A DNA stretch of 64,000 bases from Apodospora peruviana (taxonomy: Eukaryota > Ascomycota > Sordariomycetes > Sordariales > Lasiosphaeriaceae), in the NCBI GenBank assembly GCA_033439685.1, contig JAUEDM010000005.1, positions 2,604,001 through 2,668,000 on the forward strand, written 5' to 3'. Each line of letters starts with the position of its first letter. Within the stretch, counting starts at the first letter, position 1. The notes under the pieces are model-generated. The model was not told the DNA's origin and did not search any database. It saw nothing but the letters and a program-made list of their open reading frames with translations. Below are positions 20,311-31,513 of the stretch, piece by piece. The position numbers and the translations under genes are program-made.

Positions 20311-22553
20311 ATGGGAGCCACGACAGACCTCCCCCATCCCTTCGACCCCCTCTCCCCATCCGAGATCGAGACTACCATCGCGATCGTCAAGAAGTCCCAC
20401 GGCGATGTGCGCTTCAACGTCGTGTCCCTGCACGAGCCGCGCAAGGCCGAGATGACGGCCTGGCTCGAGGCCCCAGACAGCGCCCCCCGGCCGAAGCGCA
20501 TCGCCGACGTCGTCGTGATTGCTCCCGACGGCAAGGTCTACGATGGTCTGGTGGCGCTCGATGAGCCCAAGATCATGGCCTGGGTCGAAACAGATGGGGA
20601 GCAGCCAATTGTATGTCCCTCCTTTTTGCCCAACGAATTTCCCCTCTTCACTGGCTAATTCTCTGACCTTGTTGTTCGGAAACAGATCACAATGGAAGAG
20701 CTCCAGTACGTCGAGCACGTCGCGCGCAAGGACCCAAAGGTTATCGAGCAGTGCGTCATCAGCGGCATCGCTGCGGAAGACATGGACAAGGTCTTCTGCG
20801 ACCCGTGGACGATCGGCTACGACGAGCGCTTCGGCAACAAGGTGCGCCTGCAGCAAGCCTTCATGTACTACCGCCCGGAGCTCGACAACTGCCAGTACCA
20901 GTACCCGCTGGACTTCTGTCCCATCTTTGACGCCGGCAAGAAGGAGATCATTGCCATCGACATCCCCAAGGTGCGCCGCCCGCTCAGCAAAGCGCCACCC
21001 ATCGACTACCACCCGGCCGCCGTCGAGGCGCGTGGCGACGGCTACCGGACGGACATCAAGCCCATCAACATCACACAGCCCGAGGGCGTGTCGTTCAAGC
21101 TCACTGGGCGCGAGATCGAGTGGCAGAACTGGAAGTTTCACATCGGCTTCAGCTATCGTGAGGGTATTGTGCTGAACAACATCACGTTCAACGACAAGGG
21201 GAATGTCAGGCCCATCTTTTACCGGCTGTCGCTGGCCGAGATGGTTGTGCCTTAGTAAGTCTGACTCTGAAGGTCTGACTTTGGACGAGGAAGGAAACTT
21301 GAAGCTAACAAACCTGCGAAAAACACAGTGGAAACCCCGAACACCCACACCAGCGCAAGCACGCCCTCGACCAGGGCGAGTACGGCGCCGGCTACATGGC
21401 CAACAGCCTGTCCCTGGGCTGCGACTGCAAGGGCTCAATCCACTACCTGGACGCGCACTTTGCCACACAAGCCGGCGGCCTACGGACCATCAAGAACGCC
21501 ATCTGCATCCACGAGGAGGACGCCGGCATCCTCTTCAAGCACACGGACTTCCGCGACGACTCAGTCATCGTCACGCGCGGGCGCAAGCTGATCGTCCAAC
21601 AGATCTTCACGGCGGCCAACTACGAGTACGTGGTCGCGTGGGTCTTCCACCAGGACGGCACGATCCAGCCGGAAATCAAGCTCACCGGCATCCTCAACAC
21701 GTACGCCATGGACCCGGACGAGGACACCCACGGCTGGGGCACGCAGGTCTACACCGGTGTCAACGCACACAACCACCAGCATCTCTTCTGCCTGCGCATA
21801 GATGCCAACGTCGACGGGCCTAACAACACCGTCTTTGTCAACGACGCAGTGACGTCCGACGCGCCCGTCGGCTCGCCCGAGAACTTTTACGGCAACGCCT
21901 TCTACAACAAGCGCACCAAGCTCGCGACGACGGGCGAGGCCGTGACGGACTACGACAGCAAGACCTCGCGCACGTGGGAGATCTGCAACCCCAACAAGCT
22001 CAACCCGTACAGCCGCAAGCCGGTGAGCTACAAGCTTGTCTCGAGAGAAGCGCTGACCATGCTGCCAAAACCTGGATCTCTGGTGTGGAAGCGCGCTGCC
22101 TTCGCCCGGCACGCCGTGCATGTGACCAAGTACCGGGACGACCAGCTCTGGCCGGCCGGGCGACACGTGCCGCAGACGTCGGGCGAGCCGTCGCGCGGCT
22201 TGCCGGAGTGGATCGGCGACGGCACCGAGAGCATCGACAACACGGACGTGGTGCTGTGGCACACGTTTGGTGTCACGCATTTCCCTTCCCCAGAAGATTT
22301 CCCCATCATGCCGGCTGAACCGATGACGCTGTTGCTCAGGCCGAGGAACTTCTTTGCTGGAAATCCGGTCATGGATGTGCCGCCCAGTTACTCGTGCACG
22401 CCGAGCCAGGTGTTGGCTAAAGGTGAGGGGGTGTATGATGCTGCCGATAAGATGAGCAAACTCGCCTTTGAGACTAACGGAACGACGAATGGGGCAAATG
22501 GTGGAGGCAGCTGCTGTGGGAGCAATGGTACCAATGGTGTTAATGGGCACTAG
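20311..22553 (+). CDS. Copper amine oxidase
   Basis: Oxidatively deaminates primary amines to aldehydes, releasing ammonia and hydrogen peroxide. Three exons, 20311-20610, 20686-21254 and 21329-22553, phase-checked, give 697 residues. The start context GCCACCATGGG is near ideal. N2/N3 domains precede the catalytic domain. Key residues seen: Tyr388 in ANYEY, the precursor of topaquinone; Asp304 in RKHALDQGEYGAG, the position of the catalytic base; copper ligands His439 and His441 in NHQHLF and His607 in THFPSPEDFPIMP. DFCPIFDAGKKEIIAID and SFSYREG-type strands are also family blocks. No signal peptide or C-terminal SKL is visible; the tail after about residue 660 is Asn/Gly/Thr-rich and likely disordered. 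In fungi such enzymes release nitrogen from amines. Confidence 0.97.
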
Positions 22554-25328
22554 AAGAAACCGTATCATGAGCGGTGGATGGATCATGTCTGACGAAATGT
22601 GATGACGAGCCGTCTCTTTTTTTCTCCTCTTCTATTGTATCTTGTTTGTTATTACTTCTTGTTTTTGGATAGCCAAATACCTAGGTTGTTATTGAAGTTT
22701 AGTAATTCTTGAAGCGTTGTCCGAGTCAAGCGCCTTCTCTAGCTCCTTCGCTCTTGAAGACAGACAACCATCTTGAGCTCCTTAGCTCTCAACTACGAAC
22801 GCCACGAACCGCTGATCATAAACCCGCCTGCCCCTCGTGAGGTATATTTCGTTTATTTATCCTTAACGAGAACAAACGCGTGGACGTAGATGGGTCTGAA
22901 AGAAGAAGGTGAAGGGCTAGAAGTGGCCAGTCCGATGGTGGCGATGATCTGTCATGCAGTTTGGCGATAGTTTGTCCGTTCTGATGCAAGGTGCCTTGGA
23001 TATGGACATCGTGGTGGGTGTTGGTCGCTTCCTTAATCCTTATAGGGGTGGGATATCTCTGAAGAAGGTTGACAGGTACCCAGTCAAGCGAGGGTCGGGC
23101 CGTCGCGATCGAGGCTGGGGACAGCATCACTCGCTCCGCTCGGAGATGACCGCCACCGCTGAGCTGTGGTGTTCTTTCATGCTGGCCTGTGGAAGTGTCA
23201 GCTGACGGTGTCGATAGTTTCGAGTGTGGTGGCTTCAACATACTTAGGTAGCGTAACAAAACTTTGGCGAGCACATTGCTACATTAGGCGATGGAGTTTA
23301 TCAGTTATTATTGACGAGAAGTTGAACATCGGGAAGTGGGATGGAAAGAAACAGGGGGGGGGGGGGGGGGGGGCACTGAGCAAGCCTTGTGGCGCTACAC
23401 CCCTACTACTACTCGTTGTCCGGCCCGCACCTAAAGTTAGGGGCAGCGGGTCACTGCCGAGCCTCCCGCGCTCCTCTCTCCGTCAGCTCCGTCCTTACGG
23501 GCAGCTCGCAAACATCGCCTCCGAAACTCCCAGAGGACAGCCCAACTTTGGCCAAAATTCAAAAAGAAAGCATTCCCGGCTTTCAGTCCTTCGACGCTGA
23601 GGAATACTGGCCTCGTGCCTCGTCGAGATCACTATGAAGGTCACCACTCGCGCGACAGACAGATGACATGTGGATGGAATATGCCGACGCAGCCAGTCAG
23701 CCAGTCACCTTCCCTATTGGGTAAACAAATCCTTCCAAAGCAGGTCTCGAGATCTCCAATGAGAAGTCGACGCGGCGGTATCCGACAGCAAACTGCCGGA
23801 CCTGCTCCTCCTCTTCCAAGTCCCATGCCAACATCGAGTTCATGCCGGTCATCTGTGGCACCTGCGCCTTCGAATCTGCCTGGCAGCCGGTCAAGATAAG
23901 CCTCAGGAACCGCCTATCCTGACCAATACCGCAAACACAGCGAAATAACTGGACGCGAGGGGCGACGGTCGTGCGGGGGACAGACAGGCTGGACTCGGAG
24001 TCCAGTCGCTTGCCTACTTTGTTCTTCTCCAGTCCAATCGAGTCCAGTCTTCGTCCCATCCGAATCCCCGGTTGCCGGACAGACTTATTCTGTCTTACCC
24101 ATTTAGCCAAAAATGTCGAGCAACACGAGAGATCCGGGTTTCGCGCAGATTGTTAATAAGTTCAGCATGAGGCTCAACAACGTTCCTGATAGATTGACGT
24201 TTATATCGACCTCCAACGTTGGTCGTTGAAAGAATGGTTCCTGGATCTGTAGCCAAGACCTGTCTGCCGCTCTTGGCGATTCATCCACAAAGCTTGACTC
24301 AACCTTGGCGATTCTGCTGGCATGGCTGGGAACGAAATCCCACCCCCAAGACCACCGAGCGCCCCAATCCTCCCCCACATCCCCCAGCTTCTTCCCCACG
24401 AAATGGCTATCTACACGTACATGGGTGGTGGCTTGCTTTCTGTTGTTGACCATTACTTCCTTGGCAGGTATAACACAACAAAGTTTCTCCAGCCTCTTTT
24501 CCTCCTTCGTGGTTGTCGCATCCTCGGCTGTCATGCTTGATGAAGGAAGTCAGTGCCGCGCCGGCCGTCGTCCGCATGGTTGGCCAGACCAATGCGACCT
24601 TCCAGAAAGGCCAAGACCGGTTCCGCCCCTCCTACTCCCCTGACGGTGGCCGCATGCTTGTTTTCCTGCTGCCTTCGAGAACCAAAGACCAGCTCCAGTC
24701 AGACAAACAGGTTCGAAGAAGTGGAGACGATCCTCCCCTCTTTTGGACGATGATCACTCATGACTTGGACAGTCTTAGTTGAGGCTGCTATTCTCTTATC
24801 TGCGTGGCTCTGCGTGTACCCGATACCATTGAACTTCCCCGAGTCCGCGGCCGCGACCCGAGCTCGCATCATCGCGAGGATGTCACCCTGCTCGACCAGC
24901 ATACACCCTCTTGATTCCAGAGCTGTTGCTTCTGGCATGGTGGGATGCGACGCAATGCGAGAGAGAGAGAGAGCCACAAACCGGGAAGTGGTGAAGAAAG
25001 AGGAAGGTGGCTTGGCGCCTGGCAGTATCACGCGATATCCGACTGCGTTTCTCTCACGTCGTTTGTCTGCCTCCGTCCCCAGAGGTCAGACAAACAGCTT
25101 CTATTGGCAGTATAGCTCGAGATGGACCATCTCTGTCCGCAAACCAAACAGCTTTGGGAGGTAGACAACCGTGTATCTCCTGGGTATAAAGCTGGATCTG
25201 TTTTCCCGCCCGAGTGATGATAGTTCTCACAACCCAGCTCGCCATCAAACAGACAGCAAGTGTTGCCAAGCTGGTTCTAGCCCCTATCCCCATCATCCCA
25301 GCAGCCCAGGTCTTCTTCCTCCCCCAAA
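22554..25328. other. Long intergenic region with poly-G run
   Basis: 2.8 kb without a supportable gene. It contains an uninterrupted G-run at about 23355-23372 and a (GA)n tract at 24960-24973. A TATAAA at 25185-25190 lies about 140 nt before the glutamic peptidase ATG. Confidence 0.5.
25185..25190 (+). promoter_or_regulatory. TATA-like box of the glutamic peptidase gene
   Basis: TATAAA inside TGGGTATAAAGCTGG, about 140 nt upstream of the ATG at 25329. Spacing is plausible for a strongly expressed secreted-enzyme gene; assignment is by sequence alone. Confidence 0.5.
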
Positions 25329-26171
25329 ATGAAGTTCACTACTCTCATCTCGGCAGCCATCCTAGGCTTCAGCACCGCCGTGCTCGCCCTGCCGGCGGTC
25401 ATCGACCTTGATGACGGCGTCAAGCTCGTCCCGCGCGTGCCGACCATGAAGGTCCGCCGCTCAGCGCGCAAGACCAACCCCAAGATCTCGGCCGTCTCGG
25501 CGGACGGCTTCGCCGCCGAGTCGACCAACACCTCCCACGTGGAGTACTCGACCAACTGGGCCGGTGCCGTGCTCATCGGCTCGGGCTACAAGACCGTCAC
25601 TGCCACCATCGTCGTCCCGACCCCGCACCGCCCGTCCGGCGGGAGCACCACCACGCAGTACGCCGCGTCCGCCTGGGTCGGCATCGACGGCGACACGTGC
25701 CAGACCTCGATCCTCCAGACGGGCGTCGACTTCTACGTGCAGGGCAGCACGGTCAGCTTCGACGCCTGGTACGAGTGGTACCCCGACTACGCCTACACCT
25801 TCTCCAACTTTGCCATCAGCGCGGGTGATAGCATCACCATGACGGCGACGGCGACGTCGACGAGCTCCGGCTCGGTCACCATCAAGAACAATACCAAGGG
25901 CAAGACGGTTACGCACTCGTTCAGCGGGCAGAGCGCGCACTTGTGCGAGACCAATGCCGAGTTCATTGTCGAGGACTTTGAGGAGAATGGGAGTCTTGTG
26001 CCATTTGCGAACTTTGGTACGGTTACGTTTACCGGTGCCAAGGTGACGACTACTTCGGGGGCCACTGTTGGTGTTAGCGGCGCGAGCATTTTGGATATTA
26101 AGCAGAATAATGTTGTGCTGACGAACTGTGGCACGAGCGGGTCGTCGACTGTTACCTGCTCGTATGTTTAG
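25329..26171 (+). CDS. Secreted glutamic peptidase, family G1 (eqolisin)
   Basis: Intronless gene of 280 residues. An acid-acting extracellular endopeptidase related to aspergillopepsin II and scytalidoglutamic peptidase. Residues 1-20 form a signal peptide ending in AVLA before LPAV. A propeptide rich in Lys/Arg (RRSARK near 43-48) follows. The mature core begins near YSTNWAGAVL (about 73-82), a typical G1 start. The catalytic pair is visible as Gln115 in GDTCQTSILQTG and Glu201 in ETNAEFIVEDF, where most relatives have Trp after the Glu. Conserved aromatic blocks SAWVGIDGD, FDAWYEWYPDY and the final disulphide-type Cys residues are present. Two or three N-glycosylation sequons occur. Expression is likely acid or protein induced, by analogy only. 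Confidence 0.96.
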   Translation: MKFTTLISAAILGFSTAVLALPAVIDLDDGVKLVPRVPTMKVRRSARKTNPKISAVSADGFAAESTNTSHVEYSTNWAGAVLIGSGYKTVTATIVVPTPHRPSGGSTTTQYAASAWVGIDGDTCQTSILQTGVDFYVQGSTVSFDAWYEWYPDYAYTFSNFAISAGDSITMTATATSTSSGSVTIKNNTKGKTVTHSFSGQSAHLCETNAEFIVEDFEENGSLVPFANFGTVTFTGAKVTTTSGATVGVSGASILDIKQNNVVLTNCGTSGSSTVTCSYV

Positions 26172-26544
26172 TGGCATGTCGATGTAAATATGAGGTTGCG
26201 AAAAGGTAAGGAGAAGGGAGATGAAGGCGGACAGGGGAGCGACGGAGGGAATAGGGGCGATGTAGGGAGTACATAAGCATAACTATGATGATTTATGTAG
26301 CCTCAACATGATATTTACAACGGGCAAGCCTCAATTACTGTATGTAGAAGCCGATCTGACAAACTCCAAGCTCCGATGCTAAACGTACCCAAAATAGAAG
26401 CAGGTCCAACCAGTTCCCACCCCAACACCAAAGAGAACATTGCTGCCCATGACAGCGAAAATCGCTTCCAACTCCAACTCCAACGCTAGACTCGCTCGCT
26501 CCAAGATCACTGTGTCTAGACCAACAAACCGAAGAAAAACATGA
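26172..26544. other. 3' intergenic region
   Basis: 370 bp between the glutamic peptidase stop and the end of the RNase H-like relic. No feature seen. Confidence 0.5.
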
Positions 26545-27655
26545 TCACAACATAATCCCACACATCCTCGTAAAACTCTCCATCTGCGCCTCAGGCACCC
26601 GCTCATGTTCCCAAGCCGCCCTTCTCGCCGCATCCTTAGCCTGCGCAATAAACTTATTACTTTTGCCCTCCTCTCCGGCGCTGTCAGCCGTAACCAGCCA
26701 AAAAGCCACCTCGCACCCGCCGGCACGCATCTTTTCTATCCCGGCCTGCAACTCCTCCCACAGGTCTCTGTTGAGATAATACCTCCCCCTCCCGCTGCTG
26801 CTCCCGCTGCCAACTGGCCACCTCCACCGCCACGCCACCCACCGCGGGAGCCACGCCGTCGCGCCCTGCACTATATACACCAGGTCCGTCAGAATGACCA
26901 CCTTGCGCCATAGTCCTTCCTTGTGCCAGTCCATGAACTGCAGCGCGGCGATGACAGCCCTCAACCTTGCTCTGTTGGACGTGGTGATCCGTGGTTTTCC
27001 CAGAGGGCCCTTGTCGTTCTAGTTGGAAGGCTACTCGTCTCGTCGGTTTTGGTTGTGTTGATTGTTGTTGTCGGAACGGGAATGTCACTGGTTAGTTGGA
27101 GGGAGTGGTGACGTGGAAGAAGTCCTCGGGTTTGCTCTTGTACATGAAGGAACGGCCTGCGACGGGCGGGACGGCCTTGTGAACGGACCGGCCGTTGTCG
27201 AGGCAGGACCCGTCGACGACGAGCAGCATCTGACTGTGGTCGAAGAGGTTGATGAAACGCAGGTACGGGCGGGGGCGGTCAGACGTGAAGACGGTTTGTA
27301 GGGGAAAGTGAACTTCAGGGCTCAGTTTGCTGTCGGCCGGGGTGAAGATTGTTGCTGGTCTGATGGTTGTTGGTTCGCCCCTTGGTCCCTGGCGGGAGGA
27401 GGAGGAGGAAGAGGAGGCCTTGTTATTGGTTGGGCTTCGGGATGAGGAAGATGGCGGAACGCTTCGTCTCGAAGGATGCCATCTCACGCGGTCGTGGCGG
27501 TGGTGGTGTTTGTCATCGTCGTTGGTCTCCAATGGGACGATGGCTGTCGATGGAGAGCAGTGAGGAGGGAGGGCGGCCTTCGCCGTCGTCGTCGTCTTCG
27601 GTGCCCGGCGGGCTATGGTGATCGTGGGAGGGCAATCGAGGGCGAGGGAGGTCAA
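26545..27655 (-). pseudogene. Broken RNase H-like domain gene
   Basis: The minus strand encodes a recognisable RNase H-like fold in pieces. Frame 1 gives LLVVDGSCLDNGRSV (the Asp of the DG strand) and continues to KSKPEDF and then SN-stop (TAA at 27092-27094). The same frame resumes beyond the stop as RRVAFQLERQGP. A one-base shift between about 26995 and 27010 leads to frame 2, GKPRITTSNRARLRAVIAAL, then VVILTDLVYIVQGATAWLPR and NRDLWEEL, ending at 26545. Relatives have Glu in TSNRAELRA; here it is Arg, so a catalytic acid is lost. No in-frame ATG opens the N-terminal piece. Fungal genomes carry many such RNase H-like genes. The TAA could be CAA altered by a RIP-type C-to-T change. Sequencing error cannot explain both the Arg substitution and the breaks. 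Confidence 0.75.
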
Positions 27656-28664
27656 TTGGCTGATGTATAATACATTGAAAGGTGCTGCTCGTGATTAGCC
27701 ATGCAAGAAAACCATGAACGGCTTCGCCGGGTCGTCAGGCAAGCTGTCGTGTCGTGACGTGCGCGTTCGTGCGCGGTGTTGAGGGGCAGGCTGCAAGCCA
27801 TTCACGACATGGAATCCCAGTTTCAACCCCAATTTCGACCCCCTTGCAACGCTAACGACGGGAGGCTTTCTGCCGCTGGACGCTTGGCGCGGCGTGGCTG
27901 CAGGTACCAGGTTCAGGGGGTAAAGGCGGCGTTCAACTCTTCCACATGCCAGCTTTCCCACGTGAAACTGAACCATCAACCATCGAGGCAAAACTCAATC
28001 TTCAACTTCTCGGCCAATAATGCATGATGCATTAGGTAGAACTAGCTCCCGGATTCCTGGGAACCCACGGACACCGAGAGGTAGTCAGAACATGGCGTCC
28101 TTTCCAGTGTCTCTAGTCACCAACCGGTGGTCTTCAAGGTTCAAGCCATTGGCCATCACCATGGGTGACAGGAATAACACGAATTCTAGGTAGAGCTATC
28201 ATGAAGCTCTGGAAACTGGGAAACTGGCCAAATTTGTGTATACCACGTCTTCGATTAACCTTCCGATCCCTCAGCAAGGTTCGGCTGGTAATGAACACTT
28301 GCAGCTTATCAGTCTTTTTGGCATATCTTAGTTTGCCCATACGCTCCTTCCCTACGGAGTACCTTACTCAACGTATTTCTCCGCCCTCAACATACTTCGA
28401 CTGGTTTCGACTGGTAATGGACAAACTTCAACCCATCACCATCTGTCTTCCGGTGACATACCCACAGATTTCTTCTGAGGCATAACCCTACACATGACGT
28501 AGCAGCTCTTGTACTTGAACCTCCTTGTCCTTGTGATTTGTTTTCTCTCCCAGGATCTTCCTTCTTGACCCGACAGTGCAATATATTCTCTCCACACACC
28601 CTACCCACCAGTCAGCCGATCCGACAGCTATAACCCCAGTCACTCTCGCACATCTGTGTCTACA
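27656..28664. other. Intergenic upstream of the low-complexity gene cluster
   Basis: 1 kb without gene evidence. The first 100 bp after 27656 may still belong to the decayed RNase H-like gene's missing 5' end. Confidence 0.4.
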
Positions 28665-30059
28665 ATGAAAGGACTCCACCGCGTCACAGGCCTGTTCCCC
28701 TTTGCCAAGTCATTACGCAAAGAGCGCGAGACTTTGGTCGACACCTTGGAAACAGAGCGTGCGCCCATCATGCCTCCGGGGCCCAATTGGGTGAATCAGC
28801 CGAGGGGCCGGCCAAACACGGCCGGGTCGAACAGATACCGAGTGCCGACACCCCATCCGGTCACCAAAAAGCGTGCTGGGGATAAACTTGATGCCCATGA
28901 TGAGACCCATGATGAGGAAGGATGGGAGGATGAAGACTCCGCCGACGAGGATCCTCTTGACTACCCACCTTCATTGCCCATGGGACATCATCGAGATGAC
29001 AGCACCCGAAGCATCTCTTCTCCATCCAGACTGCAGCAGCAGCAGCATTCGGGCGTAGACACCGTTGACGATAGACGGGTCACTTCCTCCCCATACCGAC
29101 TACAGCAGCAAGAGAATCTGCCGTACGCCAAAGACAACGGACAGAATATTTCGTCTCATCCAAGCCGCCAGTCTCAAAGCAGCTATGCCATGTACCAGGA
29201 GACAGGCTACGCTGCTCTCCATCATAGACTCCGGCATCGGAACACCCGCATCGCCGACAACAACCATGAGAGGCGCGTAGAGACAGGCTACTATTCAGCA
29301 CATCATAGTCTCCCGTACCAGACTACGCACGCCCTCAATATCAGTCATGCCCGGCACGAGACAGGCTATGGTTCAGCCCATCATAGCCTCCCGCACCAAA
29401 TCACGCACACTGGTGATATCAGCCATGACAGGTACGATAGACACGACAAGGAGGCTCTCTGCCGCAACCAGAGACAACGGCTCCGCAAATACTATGATAA
29501 CTGCCGAGCAAAAGTTGACCATGTTGAGGATAGGGATGAGCACGACGATTCCGAGACGTATTCGTACATGAAGGGACCAGGCTCGGCTGATTCTCCTGCA
29601 GTAAAGGGGGACGGCACCAAGCCAGCACCAGCAGTCATCCAGGATGTCCCGCAGAGGAAAAGCGTCGTGGTTGTCCACCCAGCGTATCCGTTGCCCAACT
29701 GTTTTTCTGGAGAGATTATCAACAAGCCCAACCGGTCTGGCTGGGTTTTCGAATGCAGTGGTGATGAGGCCGGACCGTCTGACTGGGGTTACCAGTACGG
29801 CATGAGTGATAGCGGTACCTTGCAGCCAGATTCTGCCAAGGGGTTCTTTGATAAGTACGACGAAGGTGTCAATGACGATGATGCTGGGTCGTCCGATTGG
29901 TGGCTCGCGTACAGGGCGCGCAGGAGTATGGGCCATGCCATAAACCATGCCAGCGAGGAAAGTGTCGTTGAGCACCATGATGATGAGGATGACGATGACG
30001 ACCACGGGCGTGTTTCGGGCTTTGATTATTGGGCCAATGCTGCTGGTCGGAACGTCTAA
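28665..30059 (+). CDS. Low-complexity, His/Asp-rich protein with three ETGY repeats
   Basis: Intronless frame of 464 residues from the ATG at 28665 to TAA at 30059. No known domain is recognised. The N-terminus (MKGLHRVTGLFPFAKSLRKE) is basic, followed by an acidic stretch near 80-100, Gln-rich SRLQQQQ/YRLQQQ segments, and three tandem repeats of about 26-27 residues beginning ETGY with HHSLP-like cores (residues about 179-257; DNA 29199-29440). The C-terminal third holds two Gly/Ser-SDW motifs (GPSDWGYQYG and GSSDWWLAYRARR) and an Asp-rich tail. The SDW motif recurs in the gene at 34349 (ESDWLYMRRYER), hinting at kinship. Probably largely disordered. First of five co-oriented intronless genes. 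Confidence 0.65.
   Translation: MKGLHRVTGLFPFAKSLRKERETLVDTLETERAPIMPPGPNWVNQPRGRPNTAGSNRYRVPTPHPVTKKRAGDKLDAHDETHDEEGWEDEDSADEDPLDYPPSLPMGHHRDDSTRSISSPSRLQQQQHSGVDTVDDRRVTSSPYRLQQQENLPYAKDNGQNISSHPSRQSQSSYAMYQETGYAALHHRLRHRNTRIADNNHERRVETGYYSAHHSLPYQTTHALNISHARHETGYGSAHHSLPHQITHTGDISHDRYDRHDKEALCRNQRQRLRKYYDNCRAKVDHVEDRDEHDDSETYSYMKGPGSADSPAVKGDGTKPAPAVIQDVPQRKSVVVVHPAYPLPNCFSGEIINKPNRSGWVFECSGDEAGPSDWGYQYGMSDSGTLQPDSAKGFFDKYDEGVNDDDAGSSDWWLAYRARRSMGHAINHASEESVVEHHDDEDDDDDHGRVSGFDYWANAAGRNV
29199..29440 (+). repeat. In-frame tandem repeat, three units of ~80 bp
   Basis: Units open with GAGACAGGCTA at 29199, 29280 and 29358 (spacing 81 and 78 bp), encoding ETGY-HH-L repeats within the low-complexity protein. 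The last two units are closest. Confidence 0.8.
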
Positions 30060-31513
30060 CTGTATGTTTTTGGGGGGTGTCTTTGATGGTTTCGAGGTGC
30101 ATTAAAATTAGCCAGGGATGTGTATTTTGGCCGGTATCTAGGCGTATCTAGACGATACGTTATGAATGTTGCTTTTTTTTTGTGGTTGATTTTCTAGGGC
30201 ATGTAAATAAGTAGCTAGGCGCCTAGTAGAGGTAGCCCGATGACAAACTGAAGTGTTTATTTTTTTTTTTTTTTGAACTTAAAGATATATTTTTGAGAAT
30301 GGTCGTACGTTTATGTGAGTTTAAATTACATATAATTATAAATAAGACTGATCCATTACGTTTACAATTTAACCCGATATATGATTTACCGGGACGTCTA
30401 GTATAGGGAGCTGCAATCGTACCAAGGTTTACGTTCCAACAGAGATGAGATTACCGTATTATCTCACGAAGCCTGGATTGTCGTGCGGAGCGCCCCAACT
30501 CTCAAGACGCCAACCCCATTCGATTCATCTTGAGACAGTCACAGTACCCTTTTTATAAATAAGGAGAAATAAGGAGCTTTTCTGTAGCTTGGATTCCACC
30601 CCAGTTTGCCGCCTTGAGGTTGGATCTGTTCTACATGACGATCCGAGTTTCATGAGGTAATACGGTAGATATCATGACCTCTCCAAGTCTTGACTTCATC
30701 CAAGGTCAGGTCATTTTCCCTGTGAGTTACCAATAACAAGAGTCTATTGACCAGCGTTATCCATGTTGATTTCTCGCAAATCAATCCGATTGCATCACAA
30801 CCTGACGAGTGACACGGGCAATATTATCGGACGAAGTAAGCTGTCGCACTGACGTGTCAAGGCCACCAGCTCATATTGCCGGAGTTTATCGCCTTTGACT
30901 TCAGTCAGGGATAGAGAGGTGCGCAGGCTTGCCGTTTTGCCCGGCAACGATACCTGTATATGCCGGTAAAGAGAGGAGATTGAAGGGAGTGATCACACGA
31001 TGCTCGAAGCAAATGGTGAGTTTTAATCTCCTCTACGTTGAAAATGACCCTCATCGCGAAGAAATCGAGGGTACATGTTCATCTTGATTAACCAACAATA
31101 AGTGATTTCTCGCGCGGCTGTACGCCTCGAACCGGCTGCCACGCAAGCCCGAGACGGCATTTGATTGGATGAGAATGACACACGCAACAACAAGGACTGC
31201 TCCACACTTGCACGAGGGCAGTTGGTGTGTCGATTCACCCAACTCCTGTGCTACAGCGTCCTCTAGTCGGTACCTCGACTCTCGCCGGGGGCAAACAGTT
31301 AAAAATTGCCCGATGTGCGCCTCCAGCTCTGTTTCTCTCCTTACGCAGGAGCAAACTTTCTTGTTACGTCAGTAACACCCAGACTTCCTATCTCGACCCT
31401 CAGCCCACAATCGAGTCCATCAAAGTTTGTGAAGTCTTGTACCCCGAGGGACTTTGCCTCGCAAACCGATCTTGTACCCTCTCCTTCTGGTACCAGCAAA
31501 CACAATCATCACC
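30060..31513. other. Intergenic, AT-rich
   Basis: 1.45 kb; 30160-30420 is distinctly AT-rich with T-runs at 30173-30180 and 30258-30273. A near-duplicate AAATAAGGAGAAATAAGGAG lies at about 30557. No gene seen. Confidence 0.5.

Noticed and set aside
21561..22586. A 341-codon frame on the minus strand
   Set aside because: Antisense to the copper amine oxidase; only Arg/Val/Ala-rich shadow sequence.
25461..26177. A 238-codon frame on the minus strand
   Set aside because: Antisense to the glutamic peptidase and typical of GC-rich shadow frames.
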